NCBI RefSeq assembly: GCF_900109045.1
Contig: NZ_FNYL01000015.1
Coordinates: 1-64,000, forward strand
From: Dyadobacter sp. SG02
Lineage (GTDB): Bacteria > Bacteroidota > Bacteroidia > Cytophagales > Spirosomataceae
Length of the DNA: 64,000 nucleotides
Direction of reading: 5' to 3'
The notes under the pieces were generated by a model, which saw only the letters and a list, made by a program, of their open reading frames with translations, did no database searches and was not told the DNA's origin. The first letter of the stretch is position 1, and the number at the start of each line of letters is the position of its first letter. Positions 25,160 to 33,478 of this stretch are shown piece after piece. The position numbers and the translations under genes were made by a program.

Positions 25160-25458
25160 CGGTCGGAGACCGTGGGGCGCTCGGACGTAGTCGGAGACTA
25201 CGCCCAACTTGTTGCTACGCCAACTTTTCAGACAGTGATTACAAAAAAGTGTTCGGCGTAGCCTGGGACTACGGCGGAGCGTGCGCCGGTCTCCGACCGG
25301 CACCAAATGACTAAACTACCGCAACCTAAACTTGTTGCTACGCCCAACTTTTTCAGACAGTGAACACAAAAAATGTGTTCGGCGTAGTCTGGGACTACGG
25401 CGGAGCGAGCGCCGGTCTCCGACCGGCACCAAATGACTAAACTACCGCAACCTAAACT
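25160..25458. repeat. REP-like palindromic repeat cluster
   Basis: The left part (25160-25213) is the inverted form of the element at 1-96: CGGTC-GGA-GACCG, GCGCTCGGA, CGTAGTC-GGA-GACTACG, then CCCAACTTGTT. Two direct units with a 123-bp period follow (25208-25330 and 25331-25457). Each has CGTAG(C/T)C-TGG-GACTACG and GCCGGTC-TCC-GACCGGC hairpins and the tail CCAAATGACTAAACTACCGC. In the right-hand unit the hairpins are perfect. The end of the cluster forms the stop codon region of the response regulator gene. Confidence 0.85.
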
Positions 25459-25810
25459 AATACAAACGCGATATAATCAACGTCCGGAGTTGTTGTTCGT
25501 CCCAGGGCTTGTTGACATAGCTGTGAAAATATCCTTTTCCGGCAGCCCACCGAAACTCGTCCGTATACGCATTGCCCGTGAGCAGCACACGCATGCTGGA
25601 AGGGTATTGATCGGAAGCCAGTTTGAGAAATTCAAGCCCTGTCATATCGGGCATCTGGTGGTCGGCGAAAATAACGTCGATTTTGTGTTCGTCGAGGATT
25701 TTCAACCCTTCTTCGGTTGAATTGGCCAGGTAAATCTGGGCATCTCTCCGGAAAGTCGCCTTAAAGGAATTCAGATTATTAATTTCATGGTCAACATAAA
25801 GGATGCTCAT
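25457..25810 (-). CDS. Single-domain response regulator (receiver only)
   Basis: The 117-aa protein is a lone CheY-like receiver domain. The phosphoacceptor is Asp50 (VIFADHQMPDMTG), with the acidic pocket near residue 7 (ILYVDHE), Thr78 (VLLTGN) and Lys101 (VNKPW). There is no output domain and no adjacent histidine kinase. The last codons (ISRLY-stop) run into the repeat cluster, so the original 3' end may have been altered by repeat insertion. It probably acts through protein-protein contacts in a phosphorelay whose other members are encoded elsewhere. Confidence 0.9.
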   Translation of the reverse strand: MSILYVDHEINNLNSFKATFRRDAQIYLANSTEEGLKILDEHKIDVIFADHQMPDMTGLEFLKLASDQYPSSMRVLLTGNAYTDEFRWAAGKGYFHSYVNKPWDEQQLRTLIISRLY

Positions 25811-25918
25811 AGTTATTAGATCGATCGGGGGTTACTACAAAGCAAATTTATGAATTAACTCATTACCCGGAACAAAATCCCGAATGGCGTAAAACAACCG
25901 AAAGCCCACTCAAATTCC

Positions 25919-25948
25919 CAAAGGTATCACATTTCGTAGGGGAGCAAC
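25919..25948 (-). promoter_or_regulatory. Candidate promoter of the response regulator gene
   Basis: On the minus strand GTTG (25948-25945) is followed after 18 bases by TACCTTTG (25926-25919), an exact match to the Bacteroidetes -7 consensus TAnnTTTG with a near-consensus -33 element. Transcription would begin about 100 bases before the ATG at 25810. Confidence 0.4.
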
Positions 25949-26034
25949 CGAAACACACTCATTGCCAGTATCTTAATGGCAAATATTTTATTTAACGGTA
26001 AATTCAGTTGTTAAAAAATAATTAGAGCCGCTGG

Positions 26035-26847
26035 CTAAATACGCTGGTAACGGCCTTTGAGCAAGTGCATCATATGCACATTAACGTCCCACTGGCTCAC
26101 CAGGGGCATTTGCGTGTAGGGCATTGCAGGCATATACGGTGCCGGCCCGAACTCGGTGGTAATGGTGAGCGTAGTGCCATTTTGGGCGTGCAGGGCTGCA
26201 ATGCGGTCCCACCAGCCGAGGTGTGCATTCAGTACCTCTTCCCATTCAGGGGCGCGCGGGTCGTTCACCTGCGGGCCTTCGGGATGACCAACGCGGCTGT
26301 GGATATGATCGGTGCGGGAGATGGCGAGGGATACCTCGTCGGGGAGGTCGGCCAGAAGCGACTCGTGTACGCTGCACCAGTGCGAAATGTCGAGCGCAAT
26401 GCGGAGATTGGGGTCTGCTTGCAGGTAGCCCGTGGTGATATGCGCTGCGAAAAGGCATTTTCCACGGTGCGTTTCGTGGATAATATGAATGCCGGATTCG
26501 GCGGAAAGTTTTGCTGCCAATGCAAAAAGCCGCTGGTTTTGTGCGGTATTGAAGTAGTCCTTACCCGTCTGGCAATTGATGAATACCGGCCTCGCGTCGA
26601 TCAGGTTCCGGAGATACTTTTCATAGTTGGCGGCATGCTCGTCAATGTTTTTCTCAAACGACTGCCAATACTGCCCGATCAGCCGGAGATCATGAGCGGC
26701 CAGTGTGTCGAGAATGGCTTGTTTTTCTGCGGGATCGAACGGCAAGGCCATTTCGATGCCATCGTAGCCGACGGCTTTTACATTTTTGCAAAACGTATCG
26801 AACGGAAGGGTGTTCCCCCACTCCGGTGCGTAAAATTGAATAGTCAT
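26035..26847 (-). CDS. Sugar phosphate isomerase/epimerase (xylose isomerase-like TIM barrel)
   Basis: The 270-aa protein has the AP-endonuclease-2/xylose isomerase-like TIM-barrel pattern: YDGIEMALPFDPAEKQAILD, HDLRLIGQYWQSFE, IHIIHETHRGKCLF with a metal-ligand Glu, LRIALDISHWCSVHESL with a ligand Asp, and LTITTEFGPAPYMP with the final Glu. It is the third gene after a phytanoyl-CoA dioxygenase-like and an MFS gene, with gaps of 8 to 11 bp. It probably isomerises or epimerises a sugar or polyol brought in by that transporter; the substrate is not identifiable. Confidence 0.88.
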   Translation of the reverse strand: MTIQFYAPEWGNTLPFDTFCKNVKAVGYDGIEMALPFDPAEKQAILDTLAAHDLRLIGQYWQSFEKNIDEHAANYEKYLRNLIDARPVFINCQTGKDYFNTAQNQRLFALAAKLSAESGIHIIHETHRGKCLFAAHITTGYLQADPNLRIALDISHWCSVHESLLADLPDEVSLAISRTDHIHSRVGHPEGPQVNDPRAPEWEEVLNAHLGWWDRIAALHAQNGTTLTITTEFGPAPYMPAMPYTQMPLVSQWDVNVHMMHLLKGRYQRI

Positions 26848-26858
26848 TGAATGGGTAA

Positions 26859-28250
26859 TCAGCTTTTTTGCAATAGTTTTTCAATTTCTTCCAAAGACTT
26901 GCCTTTGGTCTCGGGCACGCTGGTCCGGATAAAAAAGAAGTAGACCAGGCATATCGCCGCATGGATCAAAAAGGTAACCGGCATGCCGAAATACTGGTTC
27001 ATGACAGGAAACAGGGCTGTGGTGAAGAAATTGGCGATCCATAATGTCAGCGTCGCTACCGCCATGGCATTCCCGCGGATGCGGTTCGGAAAGATTTCGG
27101 AAAGCGCTACCCAGGTGACCGGGCCGAGCGTCGCCGCGTAAATGGCGACGAATGCCAGCACGAAAATCAGCACCCAAAGCCCCGACCATTGCATATAAAA
27201 CGCCGCCGACAATGCCAGCGCATCCGCAAACAGCAGAAAGGAGCCGTATTGCAAAAGCTTCTTACGACCTACTTTATCGATAGTCCCGATGGCTATGAAT
27301 GTGAACGCAAAATTGGTAACACCAATGATGATCGACTGCAAAAACGCCGAATTTTGCGCCATACCTGCCTTTTTAAACAGCTCCGGCGCGTACGAGAAGA
27401 TCGAGTTCTGCCCGACGATCTGCGAAAAGATAGCGATCATTACGCCGATAAACACAATATGCCCGACGTCTTTGCGAAAAAGGTCGGCCACTTTATATTC
27501 GGTTTTGTCGGCAAAGCTCTGTTCGATCTGCTCCTGCTCAGCCAACGCATAATCGAGCCCACCCACACGTTCGAGCACAATGTGCGCTTCGTACTGCCGA
27601 CCGGCGCGAATGAGCCATCGCGGGCTTTCCGACGCCATGAAAAGACTGAAATAAAAGAGTAATGCCGGGATAGACTGGGATGAAAACATCCACCGCCAGT
27701 TATCCTCGACATCCAGCAAAAGATAATTTGAAAAATAGGCCAGCAGTATACCCACCACAATGGAAAGCTGGTAAAACGAGACAGTTGTGCCCCGCATGGG
27801 CGCGGGAGAGATTTCGGCCAGGTAAATCGGGCAGACAAGCGCCGCGGCCCCTACGGCCACGCCGCTAAGCATGCGGAAAGTGATGAACATCGTAAAGTTC
27901 TCGGCCCAGCCGGTGCCGACACCGGTAAAGGCAAAAAGTACCGCACAGATCATCAGAAGCTTTTTACGCCCCAGGCGCTCGCATAGCCAGCCTCCCAGGA
28001 TAGCGCCCATGGCCGCGCCGAGATTGATACACCCCACGGCCCAGCCCGTTTCCAGCTCGTTCAGCGCGAAATGCGCCTGAAAGAACCCGACCGTCCCGGA
28101 AATAATGACCAGGTCAAAGCCAAACAAAATACCGCCCAGCGCCGCGATGGCGCTGAGCAGGTAAACGTACCCTTTGTTGATCCGGGTAAATACGGGTTCA
28201 TTCAGCCCTGACTGATCCAGCCTCGAAAACGTTCCCGGTGTGTGTGCCAT
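26859..28250 (-). CDS. MFS sugar porter
   Basis: The 463-aa protein is a twelve-helix major facilitator of the sugar-porter family. Typical signatures are LGGILFGFDLVIISG in helix 1, WLCERLGRKKLLM in the 2-3 loop, SESPRWLIRAGR after helix 6, DKVGRKKLLQ in the 8-9 loop and PETKGKSLEEIEKL at the end. Such proteins import hexoses, pentoses or polyols by proton symport. It lies between the isomerase and dioxygenase-like genes and is divergent from the AraC regulator. Confidence 0.93.
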   Translation of the reverse strand: MAHTPGTFSRLDQSGLNEPVFTRINKGYVYLLSAIAALGGILFGFDLVIISGTVGFFQAHFALNELETGWAVGCINLGAAMGAILGGWLCERLGRKKLLMICAVLFAFTGVGTGWAENFTMFITFRMLSGVAVGAAALVCPIYLAEISPAPMRGTTVSFYQLSIVVGILLAYFSNYLLLDVEDNWRWMFSSQSIPALLFYFSLFMASESPRWLIRAGRQYEAHIVLERVGGLDYALAEQEQIEQSFADKTEYKVADLFRKDVGHIVFIGVMIAIFSQIVGQNSIFSYAPELFKKAGMAQNSAFLQSIIIGVTNFAFTFIAIGTIDKVGRKKLLQYGSFLLFADALALSAAFYMQWSGLWVLIFVLAFVAIYAATLGPVTWVALSEIFPNRIRGNAMAVATLTLWIANFFTTALFPVMNQYFGMPVTFLIHAAICLVYFFFIRTSVPETKGKSLEEIEKLLQKS

Positions 28251-28258
28251 AGTGTATA

Positions 28259-29110
28259 TTATTTGAGTGATACGTCAGCCTCTTTACTCAAAAAATCAGC
28301 CTCCGACTCCGCCAGGCCGGCGGTATCCCAGGTAAGCAGGGCTTCGTCCGGGACGATGTCGATCGGCGTGATGCTGGAAGCCGACGATGACGATTCATTG
28401 TAACCGATGTTGGTAGACCTGTTGTAACATGAAATCAGCGACCAGCGCGCGTGATCCGAAAGGTTCGCTTCTGACCGGTGCAGGATATTGCTATGAAAGA
28501 AAAGGGCGTCGCCCGCATTCAGTTCCACGAAAACGTGCTCCATCGTTCTCAGCGCCAGGTCTACATACCGCTGCGACGCGCCCACCTGCTCGCCCGAGAA
28601 ACCATGCTCCACCCGACCCATTTTATGAGAGCCTTTGATCACTTGCAGGCAACCATTCTGAACATTGGCATCCGTTATGGCGATCATGACCGACATCAGT
28701 TGTTCGGGATAGAGAAATTCGTTTTTATACCAATATCCGTAATCCTGGTGCCATTCCCATGCCCCGCCCACGCGAGGCTCCTTTTGCATGAGTTTGGAAT
28801 GATAATGGCAAACTGAATGCCCGGCATCACCAGGCTGCCGTTCCAATAACTGATCAACCGCCCCCACAAGCGTTTTACCCCTGGTAAGCAATCCGTACAC
28901 ATCGTTGCCGGGCTTGTACCACAGGGAAAGTTTGCTCCGCTTGCCGGTACTGTCGTTCACATTAATCGCATGCTTGCTGATGGTAGCGTCGTCGAGCGCG
29001 ATGTGGTACAGCCTCGAAACTTCTTCCTGGTCGTAAAACCCCGGGACGATCAGGTAACCGTCGGTATGGTACTGTTGAATCTGTGTGTGTGTCAAAAGTT
29101 GTTTGGTCAT
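28259..29110 (-). CDS. Phytanoyl-CoA dioxygenase (PhyH) family protein
   Basis: The 283-aa protein shows the Fe(II)/2-oxoglutarate oxygenase pattern of PhyH: an N-terminal YHTDGYLIVPGFYDQEEVSRL, the HxD iron ligands in WEWHQDYGYWY, and the distal ligand in GDALFFHSNILHRSEANLSDH with Arg for 2-oxoglutarate (ARWSLISCYNR). It would hydroxylate a small molecule, perhaps linked to the sugar pathway of its neighbours. It is the first gene of the three-gene unit and faces the AraC gene across a 137-bp region. Confidence 0.9.
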   Translation of the reverse strand: MTKQLLTHTQIQQYHTDGYLIVPGFYDQEEVSRLYHIALDDATISKHAINVNDSTGKRSKLSLWYKPGNDVYGLLTRGKTLVGAVDQLLERQPGDAGHSVCHYHSKLMQKEPRVGGAWEWHQDYGYWYKNEFLYPEQLMSVMIAITDANVQNGCLQVIKGSHKMGRVEHGFSGEQVGASQRYVDLALRTMEHVFVELNAGDALFFHSNILHRSEANLSDHARWSLISCYNRSTNIGYNESSSSASSITPIDIVPDEALLTWDTAGLAESEADFLSKEADVSLK

Positions 29111-29182
29111 GAGAATGGGATTAGGAATAGTACTTTAACATTCCAAAATTCAGCTATTCCAGGAAATAAACGAATGAACGAT

Positions 29183-29213
29183 TTTGTCCAAAACATGGAT
29201 TATTTTACCTTTA
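29183..29213 (+). promoter_or_regulatory. Candidate promoter of the AraC gene
   Basis: TTTG at 29183-29186 is followed after 19 bases by TACCTTTA (29206-29213). This fits the Bacteroidetes TTTG-N19-21-TAnnTTTG consensus with one mismatch. The transcript would start near 29219, about 30 bases before the ATG. TTTTG-TC-CAAAA at 29182-29193 overlaps the -33 box and could be an operator. Confidence 0.5.
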
Positions 29214-29247
29214 TCGCATTCACTACCTTACGGTTAAAACACACATT

Positions 29248-30144
29248 ATGCGCAAAAGCAGAGGCTTCGAAGGCGAGCTTATCATCGAAATACCCAAAGT
29301 GGCAACTACCCATTGCGAACAGCTGCCGCTGATCGGCCAGTTGTTCATTTCAAGAATGGGTTATTATCCCAAAGCATTACACCATTATTACCAGCGGCCC
29401 AACGGCATTTCGCAGGCGATCCTGCTGTATTGCACTGATGGTCAGGGCTGGATCGAATTGGCCGGAAACATCACGCAGGTACACCCCGGCGAGATATTCA
29501 TTCTGCCTACCGACGTGCCGCATTCGTATGGCGCGGATATGAACAATCCGTGGAGCATTTACTGGCTGCATCTGGCCGGTACCCAGTGCGGTGCAGCCGC
29601 GGCGGCGGTAATGGAACGCGACGGCGACCCGTTCAGGGCCGTGCAGGTAGGGTTTTCCGACGAACGAAATGCACTTTTTACGCACATGGCCAGCACGTTA
29701 CTCAAAGGATACAGCGCCTCTAACCTGCTGCAAGCCAACCTCGTATTGCCGCATTACCTGTCGTCGTTCATCGCGCCCGAGCATTTCAGTTCGCAGAAGC
29801 AGTCGGCATCGGACGCGAGCCCGACCGAAAAAGCGATCCTCTATATGCAGGACAACCTTTCCAATTCCCTTTCGCTGGATAATATTGCCCGTTCGGTAAA
29901 TTTATCGGTCTCGTTTTTTTCAAGGAAATTCAAAAAAGATACCGGCTACGCACCGATCGAGTATTTCAACTACCTCCGTATCCAGAAGGCATGCCAGCTG
30001 TTGCATTTCAGTACCTGGCGGATCAACGAGGTAGCCTCCGCCATCGGGATCGACGATCCGTTTTACTTTTCGAGGCTGTTTAAACAGCAAATGGGCCTGT
30101 CGCCGGCACACTACCGAAAAAATAAGGGCATAGAACGGCAGTAA
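29248..30144 (+). CDS. AraC family transcriptional regulator
   Basis: The 298-aa protein has an N-terminal cupin-like sensing domain (LLYCTDGQGWIELAGNITQV, HPGEIFILPTDVPHSYGAD, NPWSIYWLHLAG). The C-terminal double helix-turn-helix covers about residues 195-295 (LDNIARSVNLSVSFFSRKFKKD, then RINEVASAIGIDDPFYFSRLFKQ and GLSPAHYRK). It is divergent from the PhyH-MFS-isomerase unit and probably activates it in response to a sugar-like ligand; that is inferred from position. Confidence 0.92.
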   Translation: MRKSRGFEGELIIEIPKVATTHCEQLPLIGQLFISRMGYYPKALHHYYQRPNGISQAILLYCTDGQGWIELAGNITQVHPGEIFILPTDVPHSYGADMNNPWSIYWLHLAGTQCGAAAAAVMERDGDPFRAVQVGFSDERNALFTHMASTLLKGYSASNLLQANLVLPHYLSSFIAPEHFSSQKQSASDASPTEKAILYMQDNLSNSLSLDNIARSVNLSVSFFSRKFKKDTGYAPIEYFNYLRIQKACQLLHFSTWRINEVASAIGIDDPFYFSRLFKQQMGLSPAHYRKNKGIERQ

Positions 30145-30202
30145 AAAGCGCGGTTGCCTGAATTATTATGCATATTAAGACCTAATCTAATCACCATCGG
30201 AC

Positions 30203-30715
30203 ATGTTCAGAAAAATCCTGCTCGGCCTGCTCGCCGTTTTCATCATCATTCAGTTTATCCGACCCGAGAAAAATCTTTCCGACGACCAGTCGATGAACAT
30301 CGCGACGAAATATGACGTCCCCGCCGATGTAAAGAATATCCTCGAAGTAGCCTGTAACGATTGTCACAGTAACAAAACCGTTTATCCATGGTACTACAAT
30401 ATCCAGCCTGTGGCATGGTGGATGAACAACCACATTGTCGACGGCAAGCGGCACCTAAACTTTTCGACATTCACGGGCCTGTCCATAGCCCGGCAGAACC
30501 ACAAGCTGGAAGAAACGGTGGAAATGGTGGAAGATAATGCCATGCCGCTCGAATCGTATACTGCATTGGGTATGCACGGGGACGCAAAGCTCACCACGGC
30601 CCAGCGCGAACGCCTGATCCAATGGGCCAAAGCACAAATGGACACGCTGAAAGCCAAATATCCGGCCGACAGCCTGGTTATGCCTAAAAGAAATCCGGCG
30701 CCCGGCCAACACTAA
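30203..30715 (+). CDS. Haem-binding domain protein (cytochrome c-like CxxCH)
   Basis: The 170-aa protein has one N-terminal membrane anchor (ILLGLLAVFIIIQFI, residues 4-18). A CNDCHSNKTVYPWYYNIQPV segment at about residues 50-70 contains a CxxCH haem-attachment motif and is typical of the 'haem-binding domain' family of Bacteroidetes. A second helical part has WWMNNHIVDGKRHLNFSTF and AMPLESYTALGMHGDAKLT, then a TxxQRERLIQWAKAQ helix. It probably faces the periplasm and carries one haem c. It is monocistronic; the redox partner is unknown. Confidence 0.88.
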   Translation: MFRKILLGLLAVFIIIQFIRPEKNLSDDQSMNIATKYDVPADVKNILEVACNDCHSNKTVYPWYYNIQPVAWWMNNHIVDGKRHLNFSTFTGLSIARQNHKLEETVEMVEDNAMPLESYTALGMHGDAKLTTAQRERLIQWAKAQMDTLKAKYPADSLVMPKRNPAPGQH

Positions 30716-30728
30716 GCCGCGCAAACAT

Positions 30729-30762
30729 AACGGGCAGCTACATTCGTTTGCAGCTGCCCGTT
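30729..30762. terminator. Bidirectional terminator between convergent genes
   Basis: AACGGGCAGCT (30729-30739) and AGCTGCCCGTT (30752-30762) are perfect 11-bp arms around a 12-base loop. The stem lies between the stop codons of the haem-binding gene and the GH9 gene and is followed by ACCATTTTAGTTTTTG on the plus strand. Confidence 0.65.
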
Positions 30763-30768
30763 ACCATT

Positions 30769-33180
30769 TTAGTTTTTGAAGATCCTTTGGGTAAATAGCC
30801 GCTCACTTCCCTTTTCCACATTCAGGAGGTAAATACCCTTGGCCACATTCGGAATAGCCAATCTGCCGCTCCCGTTCATATCGCGGCGCATTACCTCCAC
30901 GCCGGCCATATTCATCAGTTTCACAGTAGCCGTGCCGGTGTGCGGGGGCATTTGCAGATCTACGTAATCGCTCAGCGGATTAGGTCCGATGCGGAATGCG
31001 ACCTCGCCGTTGCGGTACAACGCGATGATTTTGGAATACTCAAACTGCCCGTCGAAATCCACCTGTTTTAGCCGGTAATATGCTGTAACGGCTGGCGCCT
31101 CGGTGTCGGTGAAGGTATAATAATGTACCTGTGCGGAAGTTGCATTGCCTTTCACCTCGCCGATTGTGCGAAAATCCGCCCCGTCGGTAGAGCGCTCGAT
31201 TTCGAAGCGTTCGTTATCGGTTTCCGAAACGGTTTTCCAATAAAGCTGCGCCTGGCCTTTATCCAATTCTTTTAAATAGAAATCGGCCAGTTCTACCGGC
31301 AGCGGGTCTTCGATCGGCAATGTCGAATGCGCGAGCAAACGGATGTAGGCGGCCTGGTAGTAAATGGCCGGCTCGGTGATTTCCCAGCTGTTCGTCGGCC
31401 AGCCGGTGTTGAAATCGAGGTAGCTTTTCTGGCGCGGCTGACCAAACGGCGGCGACTGGCCACCGATCGTGTAATCGGCATTGGGGCCGCCCACCACGTA
31501 ACCCGGCGCCGGGCCGTTCGGCGACGTCAGTGCATTGTCGTAAATAGTACCGTCGTTAAACCAGGTGTGGTAAATCTCGTTGGCGCAACGATCACCGCCC
31601 ACGGCGTACATATTCGATAAATACACCAGCCCCTGCGGATTAACCCCGTGGAAATAATGGATCTGCTCCGCGGCCTTGCGCCTGAGACTCGCCGCATTAC
31701 CAAGCCCGGCTTTGAGCATCGTGCGGTTCACATTGGCATAGTCGGCTTTGGGCATGTTGCTGCCCCAGTGGTACGACCAGTCAGGCATGAATGCGCGGTA
31801 CAAATCCGATGTTGTCCAGCCGAAAAAGTCGTTCCAGTTGCCATTCACCGCTGTTCCCGCCGAGTTCAGGATCGCCGTCGCGACGGTCGGGTTGGCGCCC
31901 GGGAGCTTCGCATAGCGTAGCAATGCATCCTGCAACTCGGTCGCGTCTACGCCCCAGTAGCCGGAACTCATGACATCCGTACCCGCATAATTATTGACCA
32001 CAAACTGGTTATAAACCGCATTACCCGTCCGTTCGAACAGGTAAATTGCCGCGATCACCATCATGCTCCGCTGCGGCCCCACCGCCACATCGGCATCGCC
32101 CGACACGATGCTGCCGTCATCGCAATTGGTTTGCAGGGTATTGGTATTGAAAAATGGAAGTACATAATTGAAGCAACTCGCCGCTTTGGCTTCCAGCTGG
32201 CCCGCGTACGCAGCGAGCGCGGGTACGCCCGCATACACGAGTGCCGCGTGCGAGAACACCGAAGCAATGGTTGCCGACGCCGAAGTACACGTGGGGCCGT
32301 AATAGCGGCCATCCACATTCACGCTCGGGGGCGATGAAATGTTCTCGCTGTAATTCCGGCTGCCCATTTTGTTGTGCGTGCTGCCGTCGGCGTTGGTCAT
32401 TTTGAACAGCCAGTCGAGCTCCCATTTCACCTCGTCGAGCAGGTCGGAAACACCGTTCTGGCTTTCGGGAATGTTGAAGTTATCGGTAAAAACGGTCGGG
32501 TTTTCTTCGTACGCGTACAACAGGTCGTGCAATGGGCTATGCGTGAAGGATACATATTTGTTGTAATCGCCTGCATCGAACCAGCCGCCGGTCAGGTTTT
32601 TTTCCAGCGCCGCGTTGCCCTGGTCGTACACGTACCGGCATTGCTGGTCCTGCAACGGGTTCATGAAATTATTGCCGTCCGTCCATTTGCTTTGCGCGTA
32701 CGGAGCGATTTTCGCCATGTTGCAACGGTTATAATAGAACATTTTCACAGCTGCCAGCATCACATTGCCGTATGGATTGGCCGTAATGTCAAAAACCGCG
32801 GAACGCTGGTTGCCGATCGGATCGAACACATAATAGCTGCCCGTGGCCGTCAGCGCCGAAAAATCGAACCACCAGCCCTGATCGCCGGAGTTGGCCTGGG
32901 TATTCCCGCTATTCCAAACTGTGACCGGACCTGTGAACGCTACCGCATTGGTCACACTGTTGCGCACTTCCATCGTTGCTGGTGGTGTGTAGCTTAATGC
33001 AGCGTTATACCCCACGATTGGATTGCTAAGTACCGCTACCTTTTCGGCCGCGGGCGCGTAACCAAACTGATCGACGTGAATAAACTGGCTCACCTGCGCG
33101 ACTCCCCGCACCGACAATATCAGAATCAGTAAAAATGTGAGAATACCCTTCCAGGGCAAATGGAGGTAATGCTTCCTCAT
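30769..33180 (-). CDS. GH9 cellulase (endoglucanase) secreted by the type IX system
   Basis: The 803-aa protein has a signal peptide (about residues 1-28, ending GVAQ) and an N-terminal Ig-like CelD_N domain (IHVDQFGYAPAAEKVAVLSN). The GH9 catalytic domain follows, with GGWFDAGDYNKYVSF holding the catalytic-base aspartates near residue 205, YFHGVNPQGLVYLSNMY and VGGDRCANEIYHTWFND, and the C-terminal WEITEPAIYYQAAYI carrying the acid glutamate. After a short domain (LPVELADFYLKELDKGQAQL, YWKTVSETDNERFEIERS) it ends in a T9SS type A sorting domain (IGPNPLSDYVDLQ ... KGIYLLNVEKGSERLFTQRI). It should cut beta-1,4-glucans outside the cell. Confidence 0.94.
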   Translation of the reverse strand: MRKHYLHLPWKGILTFLLILILSVRGVAQVSQFIHVDQFGYAPAAEKVAVLSNPIVGYNAALSYTPPATMEVRNSVTNAVAFTGPVTVWNSGNTQANSGDQGWWFDFSALTATGSYYVFDPIGNQRSAVFDITANPYGNVMLAAVKMFYYNRCNMAKIAPYAQSKWTDGNNFMNPLQDQQCRYVYDQGNAALEKNLTGGWFDAGDYNKYVSFTHSPLHDLLYAYEENPTVFTDNFNIPESQNGVSDLLDEVKWELDWLFKMTNADGSTHNKMGSRNYSENISSPPSVNVDGRYYGPTCTSASATIASVFSHAALVYAGVPALAAYAGQLEAKAASCFNYVLPFFNTNTLQTNCDDGSIVSGDADVAVGPQRSMMVIAAIYLFERTGNAVYNQFVVNNYAGTDVMSSGYWGVDATELQDALLRYAKLPGANPTVATAILNSAGTAVNGNWNDFFGWTTSDLYRAFMPDWSYHWGSNMPKADYANVNRTMLKAGLGNAASLRRKAAEQIHYFHGVNPQGLVYLSNMYAVGGDRCANEIYHTWFNDGTIYDNALTSPNGPAPGYVVGGPNADYTIGGQSPPFGQPRQKSYLDFNTGWPTNSWEITEPAIYYQAAYIRLLAHSTLPIEDPLPVELADFYLKELDKGQAQLYWKTVSETDNERFEIERSTDGADFRTIGEVKGNATSAQVHYYTFTDTEAPAVTAYYRLKQVDFDGQFEYSKIIALYRNGEVAFRIGPNPLSDYVDLQMPPHTGTATVKLMNMAGVEVMRRDMNGSGRLAIPNVAKGIYLLNVEKGSERLFTQRIFKN

Positions 33181-33478
33181 GGCTAAATGGTTTGAGTTGA
33201 ATGGAAAAACTGTATGTCCGGAGTCAACAACAGAGTCGGCAAAATGCCTTTTTCAGCTAGGATGGGAGTCGTTTTCAGCTTGTTCCGGGCTTGCCGGGCT
33301 GAAATGCATTCAAATTTATTCTTAATTTTTTACAGAACAAATAGGCGCGGTACGTAGAATTTATTAACCGGAAGCAGTTTTCTTATTTTAAAAATAATCC
33401 AAAAATTTATTTAAATATTGATTTGTTTTTCTTATAATTGCATAGACAACTATTGGCTAACTTACAATCGCGAAGCAC
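33181..33478. other. Divergent intergenic region between GH9 and hmgA
   Basis: This AT-rich 298-bp gap separates two divergent genes. TATAATTG at 33433-33440 resembles a -7 element for hmgA (one mismatch to TAnnTTTG), but no TTTG lies 19-21 bases upstream. I saw no strong inverted repeat and no small gene in it. Confidence 0.4.

Noticed and set aside
25034..25314. Short frames in both directions across the REP-like cluster
   Set aside because: Their translations (for example RRTLRRSPRLRR) only mirror the palindromic repeats and contain no protein motif.
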